Source of the DNA: an uncultured Ardenticatenia bacterium
GTDB lineage: Bacteria; Chloroflexota; Anaerolineae; 4572-78; NAK82
Assembly (NCBI GenBank): GCA_937127125.1
Contig: CAKZLO010000011.1
Coordinates: forward strand, 62,001-126,000
Direction of reading: 5' to 3'
Length of the DNA stretch: 64,000 bases
This document shows positions 27,655 to 37,108 of the stretch, one piece after another (the first letter of the stretch is position 1; every line of letters starts with the position of its first letter). The translations under genes and the position numbers were made by a program. The notes below the pieces were generated by a model. That model did no database searches. It had not been told where the DNA came from and saw nothing but the letters and a program-made list of their open reading frames with translations.

Positions 27655-28599
27655 CTACGTGGTCGCACGCGAGGCACCGCCAAACACGCGACGGAGAAAG
27701 GCCCCGATCTCGCCGTTATTCCACACGACCAGCAAGGGCACTGCATTGAAGATTGATGAGTAAGTGCCACTGATCATACCCACCAGCAATACAACAATGA
27801 ATTGCTTGATGGTGGCACCCCCGAACAATAGGATGGCAATCAACACAAAGATAGCGTTCAACTGGGTCGCCAGGGAGCGGTGCAGTGTTTCCAACAAACT
27901 ACGGTTGACAATTGTCTCGTAGTCCTCTCCTCGCCGCTTCGGCACATTTTCGCGGATGCGATCATACACGACGATGGTATCCTGCACCGAGAAACCGATC
28001 ACAGTGAGCAGTGCAGTCAAGAAAAGCGCATCCACCTCCCACCCGAAGAACAACCCTGCCAACGAGAAGAGGCCGGTAGCTACCAGCACGTCGTGTGCCA
28101 TCGCGCTGATCGCGCATATGCCATAACGGAATGAATTGGGCACTTTGCGAAAAGCCCACCAGATGAAAAAGACAATCACTGCAGAGGCAGCTATCACGGC
28201 AACCGTCGCCGCGCGTGTCACCTCCTCACCGACGGTTGGGCCTACCATCTCGTAGCGCAACTCCTCGAACTGGCCTACGCGCTGTCGCAACTCTTCCTGG
28301 AGTTTAACTTTTTGCTCCTCTTCTAGCACTTTACACCGTATCACTGCGGTCCGATCGTCACCGGCGGTTGTCACCACGGTGTCCCCGAGGCCGTTGTCTA
28401 CGAAAACCTCTCGCACGGCACCAGGGACGACTGGATTCTCGAAACGCAGCTCCATCATGCTGCCACCAGTGAAATCGATGCTCAGACGTAGTGGCGCACC
28501 GAAGCGTGCGATCGAGACGAGCATAGCTATAACCCCAGGCACGATGATCGCCGCCGAGAGGGCAAAATACAGGTAACGCCGTTGAATAATGTTGAACAT
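27655..28599 (-). CDS. secF: Protein translocase subunit SecF
   Basis: About 314 residues from ATG 28599, supported by CCGGAGGATTT. A six-helix RND-type membrane protein that, with SecD, uses the proton motive force to help pull proteins out of the SecYEG channel. Visible motifs: SIDFTGGSMMELRF (conserved P4 start), the TM4-5 segment TVIGFSVQDTIVVYDRIREN and the late GMISGTYSSIFNAVPLLV. It lies 88 bases after secD on the same strand. Confidence 0.95.
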   Translation of the reverse strand: MFNIIQRRYLYFALSAAIIVPGVIAMLVSIARFGAPLRLSIDFTGGSMMELRFENPVVPGAVREVFVDNGLGDTVVTTAGDDRTAVIRCKVLEEEQKVKLQEELRQRVGQFEELRYEMVGPTVGEEVTRAATVAVIAASAVIVFFIWWAFRKVPNSFRYGICAISAMAHDVLVATGLFSLAGLFFGWEVDALFLTALLTVIGFSVQDTIVVYDRIRENVPKRRGEDYETIVNRSLLETLHRSLATQLNAIFVLIAILLFGGATIKQFIVVLLVGMISGTYSSIFNAVPLLVVWNNGEIGAFLRRVFGGASRATT

Positions 28600-28686
28600 A
28601 AATCCTCCGGAATCTTTCAGCAATCGGGTAAAGGCACCGCGCTTATCCTAGTTCCCCCATATTCCGTCCACAGGTTGAGAGGCGCC

Positions 28687-30195
28687 TCACGTTCCTAAGA
28701 GCCAGCGCCTTTTCTCTAAAACTTCCCCCTTCAGGTGAAAGACAAAACGAAGGAACGTCCGAGTCACAGTGATCGCAGTAAACAGGTTAATAAGGACGCC
28801 CAAAGCTAAGGTGATGGCGAAGCCTTTCACTGTACTTGCACCATAGTTGGAACCAAACCAGTATAGAATGGCACATGTGAGCAAAGTACTCAGGTTCGAA
28901 TCGCGAATAGAGGTCCACGCGCGGTTAAAACCAGCCTCCATCGCCACCCTGAGCGGTTTGCCAGCGCGCAATTCTTCCTTCATACGTTCGAAAACCAGGA
29001 TGTTAGCATCCACTGCCATCCCGGTTGAGAGGATGAACCCGGTGATAGCTGGCAGTGTCAGTGTGACAGGGATAAGTTTGTATAATGCGACGTTGGTCAT
29101 GGCATAAATGACAAGCGCTATGTCAGCCAACACGCCGGGCACCCGATAGTAAGTGAACATGAACAATAACACTACAATCAAACCGATTATGCCTGCGCGG
29201 AGGCTGCGCTGCACGGAGTCCTGTCCCAATGTAGGGCCTACGGTGCGATTCTCTATCACTTTGAGAGGCACCGGCAATGCACCGTATTTCATTTGGATGG
29301 CCAGCTTGCGTGCCTCTTCAAGTGGGAAGCCACCCTGTTGACCACTGCTGATGATACCCTTGCCCGACGTAATCGCTTCTCTGATCACCGGCGCTGACAG
29401 AACCCGCTTGTCGAGCACGATTGCCACGATGTCGCCCACATGCTTTAGCGTATACTCACGGAAGATTTGCGTGCCCTCCTCTGTGAGCTCAAAGGCGATC
29501 ACCACCTGTCCCATATTATCCGTGCTGACGTCGGCATCTTTGAGGTGACGACCCGTCATCAGCGTCGGGAACACCCTGCCGCCGTAGGCATATTCAGTCG
29601 CACTGATCGTCTCCGTGCCAGTTACGCTCTGCGTCTCCGTAAGCGCTGTGCTACTTGTGACGGTGGGAGTTAGAGCAATTGTCTCAGCGGGCGCAGCAGT
29701 GGTTGGTGTCAGCGTCTGGGTGACGGTGAACACCTGGCTGGGATTCACGTCCAGGCTGGTGCGAATCAGCTGACCCTCGCGCAGTGGGGTACGTCCTGCC
29801 TCCACAAACTCGAGCAGGCCGGTTTCGCGCAATGTGGCGATAGCTTGGTCAGGGTTCTCGATGCCAGGGAGCTCGACAATGATGCGTCGGGTGCCTTGAA
29901 GCTGCACCAGCGGTTCGGTGACGCCCAAACCGTTCACGCGGTTTTCCACAATCACCCGCGCTGCTTCCATAGTGCGCGCATCAAAGTTAGCTTCCTGATC
30001 AGCCGGCACATCAGCTTCGAGCAACACCTGCAGACCACCTTGCAGGTCAAGTCCCAGCAAGAGGCGAAGATCACGGTCAATGCGCAAGCCGCCGATGTCG
30101 AGATGGATACCTGGATTGACCGGCGAAGCAACCCAAGCCATTGCAACCGTCAAAAGGATAATAAATACCAGGAGATTAATATCGCGTTGGCGCAT
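28687..30195 (-). CDS. secD: Protein translocase subunit SecD
   Basis: About 502 residues from ATG 30195, which has AGAGGC upstream; the promoter at 30248-30277 lies inside the longer open frame, arguing against a start at 30270. TM1 is at the N-terminus, followed by LLLGLDLQGGLQVLLE, the P1 head, then TM2-6 with TGFILSTGMAVDANILVFERMKEELR. A Thr/Ser/Ala low-complexity stretch of about 45 residues (T-P-T-T, V-T-S-S-T) interrupts the P1 region around residue 185; standard SecD has a shorter loop. With secF it forms the SecDF pair. Confidence 0.95.
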   Translation of the reverse strand: MRQRDINLLVFIILLTVAMAWVASPVNPGIHLDIGGLRIDRDLRLLLGLDLQGGLQVLLEADVPADQEANFDARTMEAARVIVENRVNGLGVTEPLVQLQGTRRIIVELPGIENPDQAIATLRETGLLEFVEAGRTPLREGQLIRTSLDVNPSQVFTVTQTLTPTTAAPAETIALTPTVTSSTALTETQSVTGTETISATEYAYGGRVFPTLMTGRHLKDADVSTDNMGQVVIAFELTEEGTQIFREYTLKHVGDIVAIVLDKRVLSAPVIREAITSGKGIISSGQQGGFPLEEARKLAIQMKYGALPVPLKVIENRTVGPTLGQDSVQRSLRAGIIGLIVVLLFMFTYYRVPGVLADIALVIYAMTNVALYKLIPVTLTLPAITGFILSTGMAVDANILVFERMKEELRAGKPLRVAMEAGFNRAWTSIRDSNLSTLLTCAILYWFGSNYGASTVKGFAITLALGVLINLFTAITVTRTFLRFVFHLKGEVLEKRRWLLGT

Positions 30196-30247
30196 AATTG
30201 CCTCTGTTCGGTGGGATTGAGTGGCGCTATCATCGAAAGTGCCTCGC

Positions 30248-30277
30248 ATTATAGCGCGCCATAAAATCATGTGTCAA
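30248..30277 (-). promoter_or_regulatory. Consensus sigma70 promoter of secDF
   Basis: On the minus strand, TTGACA (30277-30272), an 18-base spacer and TATAAT (30253-30248): both hexamers perfect. Predicted leader about 46 bases to secD ATG 30195. Confidence 0.8.
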
Positions 30278-30368
30278 GTTTTCGTAGACATTCAAGACAT
30301 CAGAACATCACCAGGCTGACCCATATAAGGAGAGAGCTCCTGTTACTCTCCGAAATGCCCCCGTCTCA

Positions 30369-31328
30369 CTAGGCTGCAACCAGGACAAGGGCACGTTCAA
30401 GTCCAGCATAGTCGCGCTGGATGCTGACCTGAGCGCGGGGGAAGAGCGTGTATGCCATCTCTAGCACGGTTTCGGCCTGCGCAGCACCAATTTCCATGAT
30501 GAAAAGCCCCCCTGGACATAGATGTTGTGGCATCTGCGTGAGCAACCGGCCAATGACATGCAAACCGTCTACACCACCATCCAGCGCAATACGCGGTTCC
30601 CATGCCAGAGCCAGTCTCGCCTCTAACATCTCCTCTCGAAGACGCCCCCTCATTACCCGACAACGCACTGACGATCCGTTCTCTCCCTCCAGATCACCGA
30701 CATTGATGGCACTTTGAGTCGTGGGGAGCTCATCCTTGCACAAATAGGGAGGGTTGGCAAGCACTAGATCAAAGCTAGCTTGCAAGGGTGACAACAGATC
30801 TGTTTGCACAAACATCACCCGATCACTCACTCCGTGACGGTGGGCATTGTGTCGCGCCAGTTGCAAAGCCTGGGCTGAGATATCGGTGGCGACGACACGC
30901 GCACGCGGCAGATGCACTGCCAAACTGATAGCCAACACACCACTTCCTGTGCCCACATCGGCAATCCACAGCGATTTGTTCCTGTCTGCCACGTGTTCCA
31001 GAGCCAGTTCGACCAATAGTTCCGTCTCCGGACGCGGTACAAGGACAGCCGGGGTGACCGCGAAATCCAACCCGAAGAATTCTTTGTGACCTACTAGATA
31101 GGCTACCGGCTCATGAGAGCAGCGCCGATTTACCAGAGCTATGAAGCTTTCGAGCTGGCAGTCTTGGAGATGGTATTCCGGGTGGGCCAGCAGCCAGGCG
31201 CGCTCTCGCCCCAACACATGCGCTAACATCACCTGGGCATCCAGTGTTGGCGTAGCACAGCCAACAGTGCTCAGCCGGGTATATGCCCAGGCAAGTGCTC
31301 TTGCTACCGTGGAACATTTGCCCGGCAT
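30369..31328 (-). CDS. prmC: Release factor glutamine methyltransferase
   Basis: About 319 residues from ATG 31328. PrmC methylates the Gln of the GGQ motif in peptide-chain release factors, and here it follows prfA by 10 bases. SAM-binding motif is ADVGTGSGVLAISLA, and the catalytic NPPY is at 192-195. An N-terminal helical domain and YLVGHKEFFGLDF, VLVPRPETE are typical. Unusually, about 48 residues separate NPPY from EPRIALDGG, roughly twice the usual length, with an Arg/Glu-rich insert. Confidence 0.92.
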   Translation of the reverse strand: MPGKCSTVARALAWAYTRLSTVGCATPTLDAQVMLAHVLGRERAWLLAHPEYHLQDCQLESFIALVNRRCSHEPVAYLVGHKEFFGLDFAVTPAVLVPRPETELLVELALEHVADRNKSLWIADVGTGSGVLAISLAVHLPRARVVATDISAQALQLARHNAHRHGVSDRVMFVQTDLLSPLQASFDLVLANPPYLCKDELPTTQSAINVGDLEGENGSSVRCRVMRGRLREEMLEARLALAWEPRIALDGGVDGLHVIGRLLTQMPQHLCPGGLFIMEIGAAQAETVLEMAYTLFPRAQVSIQRDYAGLERALVLVAA

Positions 31329-31338
31329 GAGACTCGGC

Positions 31339-32439
31339 TTATGCAACCTTTTGCTCGGCAACAATCTGCTCGAGTTTGGCGGCCTGATCCGCTAGGACAA
31401 GCGCTTCGAGCAGCTCGTCCAGATCGCCGTCCAGGATTTCCTGCAAGCGATAGCTGGTGAACCCGATGCGATGGTCGGTGACCCGATTTTGAGGAAAGTT
31501 GTACGTGCGAATCTTCTCGCTACGTTCGCCGGTGCCGATTTGAGAACGGCGCACGGCACCTTGCTCCGCGGCTAGACGCTGCTGCTCCATCTCATACAGG
31601 CGCGCTCGTAGGATGGCCATGGCACGCAACCTGTTCTGCAATTGGGAACGCTCATCCTGGCATGTCACCACGATGCCCGTAGGCAGATGGGTGATGCGAA
31701 TGGCCGAGTCCGTTGTGTTAACGGACTGCCCGCCAGCGCCCTGAGAGCGGAATACATCCACACGCAGATCGTCGGGATTGATCTGGACCTCTACCTCTTC
31801 CATCTCTGGCAATACGGCTACAGTTGCCGTGGAAGTATGAATGCGGCCACTCGCTTCTGTCTCAGGAACACGCTGTACGCGATGCACCCCGCTTTCATAC
31901 TTGAGCCACGAGTAAGCACCTCGCCCCTGCACCTCGAGAATGATTTCCTTGAAGCCGCCGATTCCGGTGGGGTGACTGCTCAGGACCTGCGTCTTCCAAC
32001 GACGCCTTTCGGCGTAACGGCTGTACATGCGGTACAAATCCGCAGCGAATAGTGCTGCCTCCTCGCCCCCGGTGCCGGCACGGATCTCGATGATGACATC
32101 CTTTTCATCGTTGGGATCCTTTGGTATCAACAGACGGCGCAACCGAGCCATGGTCATTTCTTCTTCGCCGCTCAGCCGCTCAATCTCTTCCTGAGCCAAC
32201 GCCGCCATCTCCTCGTCCGGATGGTCATCCAGTAGCGCACGCGCTTCTTCCAGCTGTGCGTCGATGCAACGATAATGACGATAGAGCTGCACTAGCTCCT
32301 CGATCTCGGCCATCTCCTGGCTGTAGCGGCGCAACAATTCAGGATCGGTTGCCACCTGAGGGTCTGCCATTAGGTTGTTCAACTCTTCGTAGCGAGCTTC
32401 GACCGCTGCCAAGCGATCACGCAATGATTTATCCAACAT
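31339..32439 (-). CDS. prfA: Peptide chain release factor 1
   Basis: A 366-residue RF1, which reads UAA/UAG and releases the finished chain. The GGQ peptidyl-hydrolysis motif is at 236-238 and the RF1-type codon reader PxT is PET at 192-194. AAAGGCG is 8 bases before the ATG. It heads a prfA-prmC operon with a promoter just upstream. The Gln of GGQ is the target of the downstream methyltransferase. Confidence 0.97.
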   Translation of the reverse strand: MLDKSLRDRLAAVEARYEELNNLMADPQVATDPELLRRYSQEMAEIEELVQLYRHYRCIDAQLEEARALLDDHPDEEMAALAQEEIERLSGEEEMTMARLRRLLIPKDPNDEKDVIIEIRAGTGGEEAALFAADLYRMYSRYAERRRWKTQVLSSHPTGIGGFKEIILEVQGRGAYSWLKYESGVHRVQRVPETEASGRIHTSTATVAVLPEMEEVEVQINPDDLRVDVFRSQGAGGQSVNTTDSAIRITHLPTGIVVTCQDERSQLQNRLRAMAILRARLYEMEQQRLAAEQGAVRRSQIGTGERSEKIRTYNFPQNRVTDHRIGFTSYRLQEILDGDLDELLEALVLADQAAKLEQIVAEQKVA

Positions 32440-32470
32440 TTATCAAACGCCTTTATCACGGTAGTGATTC

Positions 32471-32500
32471 TATCATAATACTCCGGCTGCCTTTCCGTCA
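32471..32500 (-). promoter_or_regulatory. Promoter of prfA-prmC
   Basis: On the minus strand, TTGACG (32500-32495), an 18-base spacer and TATGAT (32476-32471). The leader would be about 25 bases. Confidence 0.55.
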
Positions 32501-32693
32501 AAAGCGCCCGCTTCATGAGAAAACAGTTGCCGCGCTAGCATCCACATCCCCCGGCGAAATGGATTCGCTCATCCCGTGCTGACGCAACGATAGCGGTGCC
32601 AGCAACCGGTTTGGCAGACAATCCTGCACAAGATATATAAGCAAGTTGCTCAAGTTATGACAATAATTCTTCTCATGTTATGTCCATTTTGTA

Positions 32694-32721
32694 TTGCAAA
32701 ATTAAGTTACTGTAGTATAAT
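32694..32721 (+). promoter_or_regulatory. Promoter of the small LysM gene
   Basis: TTGCAA at 32694-32699, a 16-base spacer and consensus TATAAT at 32716-32721. It implies a leader of about 105 bases, which carries a short TCGGC-ACA-GCCGA hairpin. Confidence 0.65.
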
Positions 32722-32833
32722 AGAGTCACAATCTATGGAAATGGGCGATCGGCACAGCCGAGAAGGCCTCTGGATTATCGGGTTGCGCACTGTTGACACT
32801 GCAGAGTGACACAAAGACAAGGAGGGTGTTCCT

Positions 32834-33268
32834 ATGCGGGGAAAGTGGCTGCTTATCATAGGATTGGTCCTGTTGTTACAGGCGTTGTGGGTACCAGCCT
32901 CACAAGCAGCGCCGCCGATATCGGGATGGGGCTGGGATGATGGCTTTTGGCATCGCGTGAGGTGGGGTGAAACCTTGTCCTCCATTGGATGGCTCTACGG
33001 CGTCAACCCCTACACTATTTGTGCAGTCAATGGATTGGCCAATTGCAACTTCGTCTACGCCGGACAGCTTCTGTGGATTCCCGGTGGCAGGGGCTATTAT
33101 GCCAGACCGTGGCCTTGTGCTGCATATTATGTAGCGCGTTGGGGTGACACGCTGACCGGCATTGCCAGATGGTACGGGGTGAACCCCTGGAGCATCGCGC
33201 GCGCCAACCATATTTACGATCTCAACCGAATATATGCTGGTCAGAGGTTGTGCATCCCCTCCTGGTGA
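32834..33268 (+). CDS. Small secreted protein with two LysM domains
   Basis: A 144-residue protein: signal peptide (hydrophobic 6-25, Ala-x-Ala near 24-26), then two LysM motifs at about 40-84 and 98-142 (HRVRWGETLSSIGWLYGVN and YYVARWGDTLTGIARWYGVN, each closing with FVYAGQLLWIP or RIYAGQRLCIP). Four Trp in GWGWDDGFW and Cys residues in the domains are unusual for LysM and suggest an extracellular, possibly disulfide-linked form. The ribosome binding site AAGGAGGGTG at 32819 is strong. Together with the gene at 3876 it shows duplication of a LysM theme. Confidence 0.88.
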   Translation: MRGKWLLIIGLVLLLQALWVPASQAAPPISGWGWDDGFWHRVRWGETLSSIGWLYGVNPYTICAVNGLANCNFVYAGQLLWIPGGRGYYARPWPCAAYYVARWGDTLTGIARWYGVNPWSIARANHIYDLNRIYAGQRLCIPSW

Positions 33269-33492
33269 GGTCGAGCGCAACTTGCCAAGCGAACAGAGCC
33301 GAAAGCTCTCCTTGTTCTGACCGCACGTTATCTTGAGTCGCAAGCCGGAGAATCTCATCCTGGCGATCTCACGCCGTGGAAGGCCTCCAGCTTGCTTATT
33401 CCCTGAATCCCCAAAAATCAAAATTTATCCCTTTCTCACGCTCCACCAGCGCATCGGGCATAGTTTCGTGGCCCGCAATGGCGAATATCCCC
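33269..33492. other. Intergenic stretch, no gene seen
   Basis: Between the small LysM gene and the radical SAM gene (319 bases to the next start). I see no convincing terminator, RNA or open frame with a ribosome binding site. A candidate promoter at 33493 is listed separately. Confidence 0.4.
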
Positions 33493-33521
33493 TTGTCAGT
33501 CTCATGTCCTCCGTGTAGCAT
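33493..33521 (+). promoter_or_regulatory. Candidate promoter of the radical SAM gene
   Basis: TTGTCA (33493-33498), 17-base spacer, TAGCAT (33516-33521): 5/6 and 4/6 matches, with a leader of about 60 bases. Confidence 0.4.
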
Positions 33522-33587
33522 ATTATTCGTACAGTGCCCTGTGGATCTCATTTGCGACACAGTTTAGTAGAGTAGAGGGTCGATACA

Positions 33588-35078
33588 ATGAGAGTCCTTC
33601 TGATCTATCCCGAATTTCCGGATACCTTCTGGAGCTTCAAGCATGCGCTGCGTTTTGTGCGCAAGAAAGCCAGTGCTCCCCCCTTGGGATTGATCACGGT
33701 GGCTGCTATGTTGCCTCGTGATTGGGAACTGCGCTTGGTGGACATGAACGTCCGGTCATTGACGGCTGATGACCTCGCCTGGGCCGATATGGTTTTCATC
33801 AGTGCTATGACGGTACAGCGTGAAGCGGCACGCACAGTCATTGGTCGCTGCAAAGAGGCTGGCATCCGCGTAGTGGCTGGTGGTCCGCTCTTCACGGGCG
33901 AGTATGAGGATTTCCCTGAGGTGGACCATTTTGTGCTCAACGAGGCAGAGTTGACCCTGCCACCATTTCTGGAGGACTTGGCCAGGGGGACGCCCCAGCG
34001 CCTGTACCGTACTGAGGCATTTGCTGACATGCATCAGACGCCGGTGCCGCGTTGGGATCTGCTCGACCTGAAGCGTTATGCCACGATGAGCGTGCAATTC
34101 TCTCGTGGATGCCCCTTTAACTGCGATTTCTGCAACGTGACAGCGTTATTGGGACACAAAGTGCGCACCAAGACGGCAAAGCAAATTATCGCCGAGCTGG
34201 ATGCCCTCTACGCGCTGGGGTGGCGTGATGGTGTCTTCTTCGTGGACGACAATTTCATCGGCAATAAGCGGCAACTCAAGCAAGAAATTCTGCCGGCTCT
34301 CATTGATTGGCGCAAGGACAAGGTGGGTTTGCCCTTCACCACTGAGGTTTCCATCAACCTGGCAGACGATGAAGAGCTGGTACGTTTGATGACCGAGGCA
34401 GGCTTTGAAACTGTCTTTGTAGGCATCGAGACACCTAACGAGGAGAGCTTGAGTGAATGTGGCAAGAATCAAAACCGCCATCGAGATTTGCTCGCCTCCG
34501 TAAAGCGCCTGCAGCGGGCCGGCTTGGCAGTTATGGGTGGTTTCATCATCGGGTTTGACAGCGACACCCCTTCAGTTTTTCAACAGCAAATTGAATTTAT
34601 TCAACAGAGTGGCATTGTCGCTGCAATGGTTGGTCTGTTACAGGCTCCAGTGGGCACACGTTTGTATGAACGCCTGAAACAAGAAGGACGCCTGCTATCG
34701 AAAATGTCTGGTGACAATGTGGATGGTTCTATCAATTTCATTCCACGTATGAACCTGGAGGTATTGCGCGAGGGATACCGCTTCATCCTGGCCCACATCT
34801 ACGCGCCAGAGCACTACTATACGCGTGTGCGCACTTTTCTAAGTGAATACCAGCCTCCGCGTGTGAGGAGTCGCATCGGCTTAGAACACGTTTTGGGGTT
34901 CTTGCGCACAATCTATCACCTGGGCATTCGCGAAGCGGAGCGTGTCTATTACTGGCGTCTCTTTTTCTGGACGTTATTGCATCGCCCTCGCCTATTCCCT
35001 ACTGCAATAACGCTTGCAGTCTACGGTTATCACTTCCGGCGTGTCTGTCAGGCGGTCACCGGATTGGGCTGCCGATGA
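33588..35078 (+). CDS. B12-binding radical SAM protein (HpnP-like family, DUF4070-type C-terminus)
   Basis: A 496-residue protein with an N-terminal cobalamin-binding fold (MRVLLIYPEFP to about 150), a radical SAM domain with the CPFNCDFC cluster motif, and DDNFIG. The C-terminal third (from about 390) resembles the DUF4070 tail of hopanoid C2-methylase HpnP and relatives. Such enzymes use methylcobalamin and SAM to methylate unactivated carbons. HpnP identity is not proven; the substrate is unknown. The B12 lower-ligand gene cobT and a second B12/radical SAM enzyme (38906) are nearby, and all could draw on the same cofactor. Confidence 0.85.
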   Translation: MRVLLIYPEFPDTFWSFKHALRFVRKKASAPPLGLITVAAMLPRDWELRLVDMNVRSLTADDLAWADMVFISAMTVQREAARTVIGRCKEAGIRVVAGGPLFTGEYEDFPEVDHFVLNEAELTLPPFLEDLARGTPQRLYRTEAFADMHQTPVPRWDLLDLKRYATMSVQFSRGCPFNCDFCNVTALLGHKVRTKTAKQIIAELDALYALGWRDGVFFVDDNFIGNKRQLKQEILPALIDWRKDKVGLPFTTEVSINLADDEELVRLMTEAGFETVFVGIETPNEESLSECGKNQNRHRDLLASVKRLQRAGLAVMGGFIIGFDSDTPSVFQQQIEFIQQSGIVAAMVGLLQAPVGTRLYERLKQEGRLLSKMSGDNVDGSINFIPRMNLEVLREGYRFILAHIYAPEHYYTRVRTFLSEYQPPRVRSRIGLEHVLGFLRTIYHLGIREAERVYYWRLFFWTLLHRPRLFPTAITLAVYGYHFRRVCQAVTGLGCR

Positions 35079-35103
35079 GGAGGGAACTCCCTACACGAGG
35101 TGA

Positions 35104-35589
35104 TCATAGGTAGGCACAACGGATAGGGCCCGGCACGGCCAGAAAATCACCGATGCGTTGCAAGAACTGCGCATAGCCATGGCCAAGCAGGCCGCCGAAG
35201 GCGTAGGTTGAGGCTGCCACGCACCAGCACACAATGGTGCAATCAGGGCCGCTTGTGTCTCAAGCCCACCACCTCTTTGGAGCGCTGCCGGCAATGCATG
35301 GACCTTCGTTCTCTGAAAGAGCAAGTCAACCTGGTCGCGCTGGTGGGCCAGGGCAAGCGTCTGCGCTGTGGTGTCGCTTCAAGGACATAGTCCCATCTTC
35401 CTCAATAATTCATGCCGGGTTGATGAGACCCATGCGCTTGACGCCACTCTAGCCCGTTACTGCAGGGAGTCCATATTACTGTGCGGTAGAGAAGCCATTA
35501 CAGCGTCGCAGGAGTTACCGGCTAGCGGCCCGATGATACTCGTTCATTGCGGCCAGTTTTTGCAACCGTTCCACTGTTCTGTTGCCCAT
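35104..35589 (-). pseudogene. Apparent remnant of a gene coupled to cobT
   Basis: One base after the cobT stop an ATG (35589) opens a 24-residue frame, MGNRTVERLQKLAAMNEYHR plus four residues, that stops at once. Further along, plausible protein fragments appear in shifting frames: IIEEDGTMSLKRH, LALAHQRDQVDLLFQRTK, and at the end TYAFGGLLGHGYAQFLQRIG ending at a TGA at 35104. The last segment is strongly protein-like. The pattern fits a gene broken by several frameshifts. I do not recognise the family; sequencing errors in a draft could also explain it. Confidence 0.4.
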
Positions 35590-35590
35590 T

Positions 35591-36643
35591 CTACTGCCTG
35601 TCCGAAACCCCTGCCTCGGCGAAAGTGGCCATCTCGCTGAGAATCTTGCAGGCAGCTTCGACTAAGAAAATCCCTATCGCTGCACCAGTGCCCTCGCCCA
35701 GCCGCATATCCAAATCTACCAACGGCACCAGGCCTAGCCAGGTGAGCATTGCCTGGTGGCCGGGTTCCTGCGAACGGTGAGCGGCGATAAGATAGGGTCG
35801 CACCTGTGGCGCAATGGCAACAGCGATCATAGCCGCCGCGGTTGAGATAAAGCCATCTACCATCACCGGACGACGATGAGCGGCAGCCCCGAGCATAACA
35901 CCAGCCATTCCGCCGATCTCAAAGCCACCCAGCTTAGCCAGTACATCCAGGCCATCAAAGGGATCGACGCGGTTGACCGAGAGGGCACGTTGCACAGCCA
36001 AGATTTTGCGCGCCAAGCCTGCCTCGTCCGCACCACTGCCACGCCCTACCACTTCGGTTGCCGAGCGGCCGGTGAGCGCTGCAGCGATAGCAGCTGCAGG
36101 TGTGGAGTTTCCAATGCCCATCTCGCCAACTCCGACAACGTCTAGTCCGCGTGCGATCTCTGACTCGACCACTTCGATGCCGGCTTCAATCGACTGGACT
36201 GCCTGCTGACGCGTCATAGCCGCACCGCGTGCGATGTTCGCAGTGCCAGGCGCGATTTTCTTGACCACCAACTCCGGATGCCGCTCCAAGTTGGTCGCCA
36301 CACCCATGTCTACCACCACGACACGCGCTCCAACATGGTGTGCTAGCACGTTGATGCCGGCACCACCGCGCAAGAAGTTATACACCATTTGGGCAGTAAC
36401 TTCCTGCGGATAGACATTGACTCCTTCCGTCACAACTCCATGGTCACCCGCCATCGTGACGATCACTTTGTGCTCGATGCGAGGTTGTGCCTTGCCAGTA
36501 ATCCCAGCCACATGGATAGAAAGAGCCTCTAAGCGCCCCAAGCTACCTCGCGGTTTGGTCAGGTTGTCTTGGCGCGTACGTGCCGTTGCCATAGCTGCTT
36601 CGTCTAGAGGACCAATCTGCGCGATGGTATGCTCTAATGACAT
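35591..36643 (-). CDS. cobT: Nicotinate-nucleotide--dimethylbenzimidazole phosphoribosyltransferase
   Basis: About 350 residues. It activates the cobalamin lower ligand base as its riboside phosphate from nicotinate mononucleotide. Typical motifs: NLTKPRGSLGRLE, VTMAGDHGVVTEGVNVYPQEVT, FLRGGAGINVLA, GVGEMGIGNSTPAAAI (active site region, with Glu) and late VPLVDLDMRLGEGTGAA. GAGGAGG upstream is somewhat far (13 bases) from ATG 36643. No other cobalamin synthesis genes are in the window and no B12 riboswitch is evident. Two B12-dependent-looking radical SAM enzymes flank it. Confidence 0.95.
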   Translation of the reverse strand: MSLEHTIAQIGPLDEAAMATARTRQDNLTKPRGSLGRLEALSIHVAGITGKAQPRIEHKVIVTMAGDHGVVTEGVNVYPQEVTAQMVYNFLRGGAGINVLAHHVGARVVVVDMGVATNLERHPELVVKKIAPGTANIARGAAMTRQQAVQSIEAGIEVVESEIARGLDVVGVGEMGIGNSTPAAAIAAALTGRSATEVVGRGSGADEAGLARKILAVQRALSVNRVDPFDGLDVLAKLGGFEIGGMAGVMLGAAAHRRPVMVDGFISTAAAMIAVAIAPQVRPYLIAAHRSQEPGHQAMLTWLGLVPLVDLDMRLGEGTGAAIGIFLVEAACKILSEMATFAEAGVSDRQ

Positions 36644-37057
36644 CGTAATGAACAAGCCTCCTCATCTATGATGGTGATACAGATTCCGGTTCACTCTATT
36701 GGCTGATTCCAGAGAGTGTGTCTATGAGCATGCGTCGACACACGCAATACACCAATGATTTTTGCCCTTTCCATCACGGTCTCGACGACAACTAAACTCT
36801 GCAATTGTGCATTGAGTCACCCATGCTTTTCCAAGATAGCTGTAGGCCGAAGCAAGGGGACATTCGGCGACAAGGCAACCTCACCAGACGTGGCAGCCAG
36901 ACAGGACGCATAATGTACTGAAAATGTGCTGACAAATCAAGTTAGTGAGGGAGATGCCTACGCGACATCGCTTACTCTATCCTCAAGAGGTTATGTCATA
37001 CACGCATCCAGTCCTCGCCAGAAATCCGATGACGGCAGTCGCTTTATATGATACTAT
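36644..37057. other. Divergent intergenic region, cobT and BNR-protein genes
   Basis: About 410 bases. On the minus strand it holds two hairpin-capable inverted repeats, GTGTGTC/GACACAC (36716-36722 and 36737-36743) and GCCGAA/TTCGGC (36846-36851 and 36863-36868), which would lie in the long cobT leader if the candidate promoter at 36912 is real. I do not see the conserved boxes of a cobalamin riboswitch. Confidence 0.4.
36912..36940 (-). promoter_or_regulatory. Candidate cobT promoter
   Basis: On the minus strand, TTGATT (36940-36935), 17-base spacer and TACATT (36917-36912); both hexamers are imperfect. It implies a leader of about 260 bases. Confidence 0.3.
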
Positions 37058-37108
37058 GTGAAGTGTAGTGAGGGGAATATTGAGATAGCATCACTGCAGA
37101 AAGGTGGG

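Noticed and set aside
33588-35078. Firm naming as hpnP
   Set aside because: Family resemblance only; no hopanoid genes nearby, so left unnamed.
36656-36960. Possible cobalamin riboswitch upstream of cobT
   Set aside because: Inverted repeats exist but the conserved B12 box and core were not found on the cobT strand.
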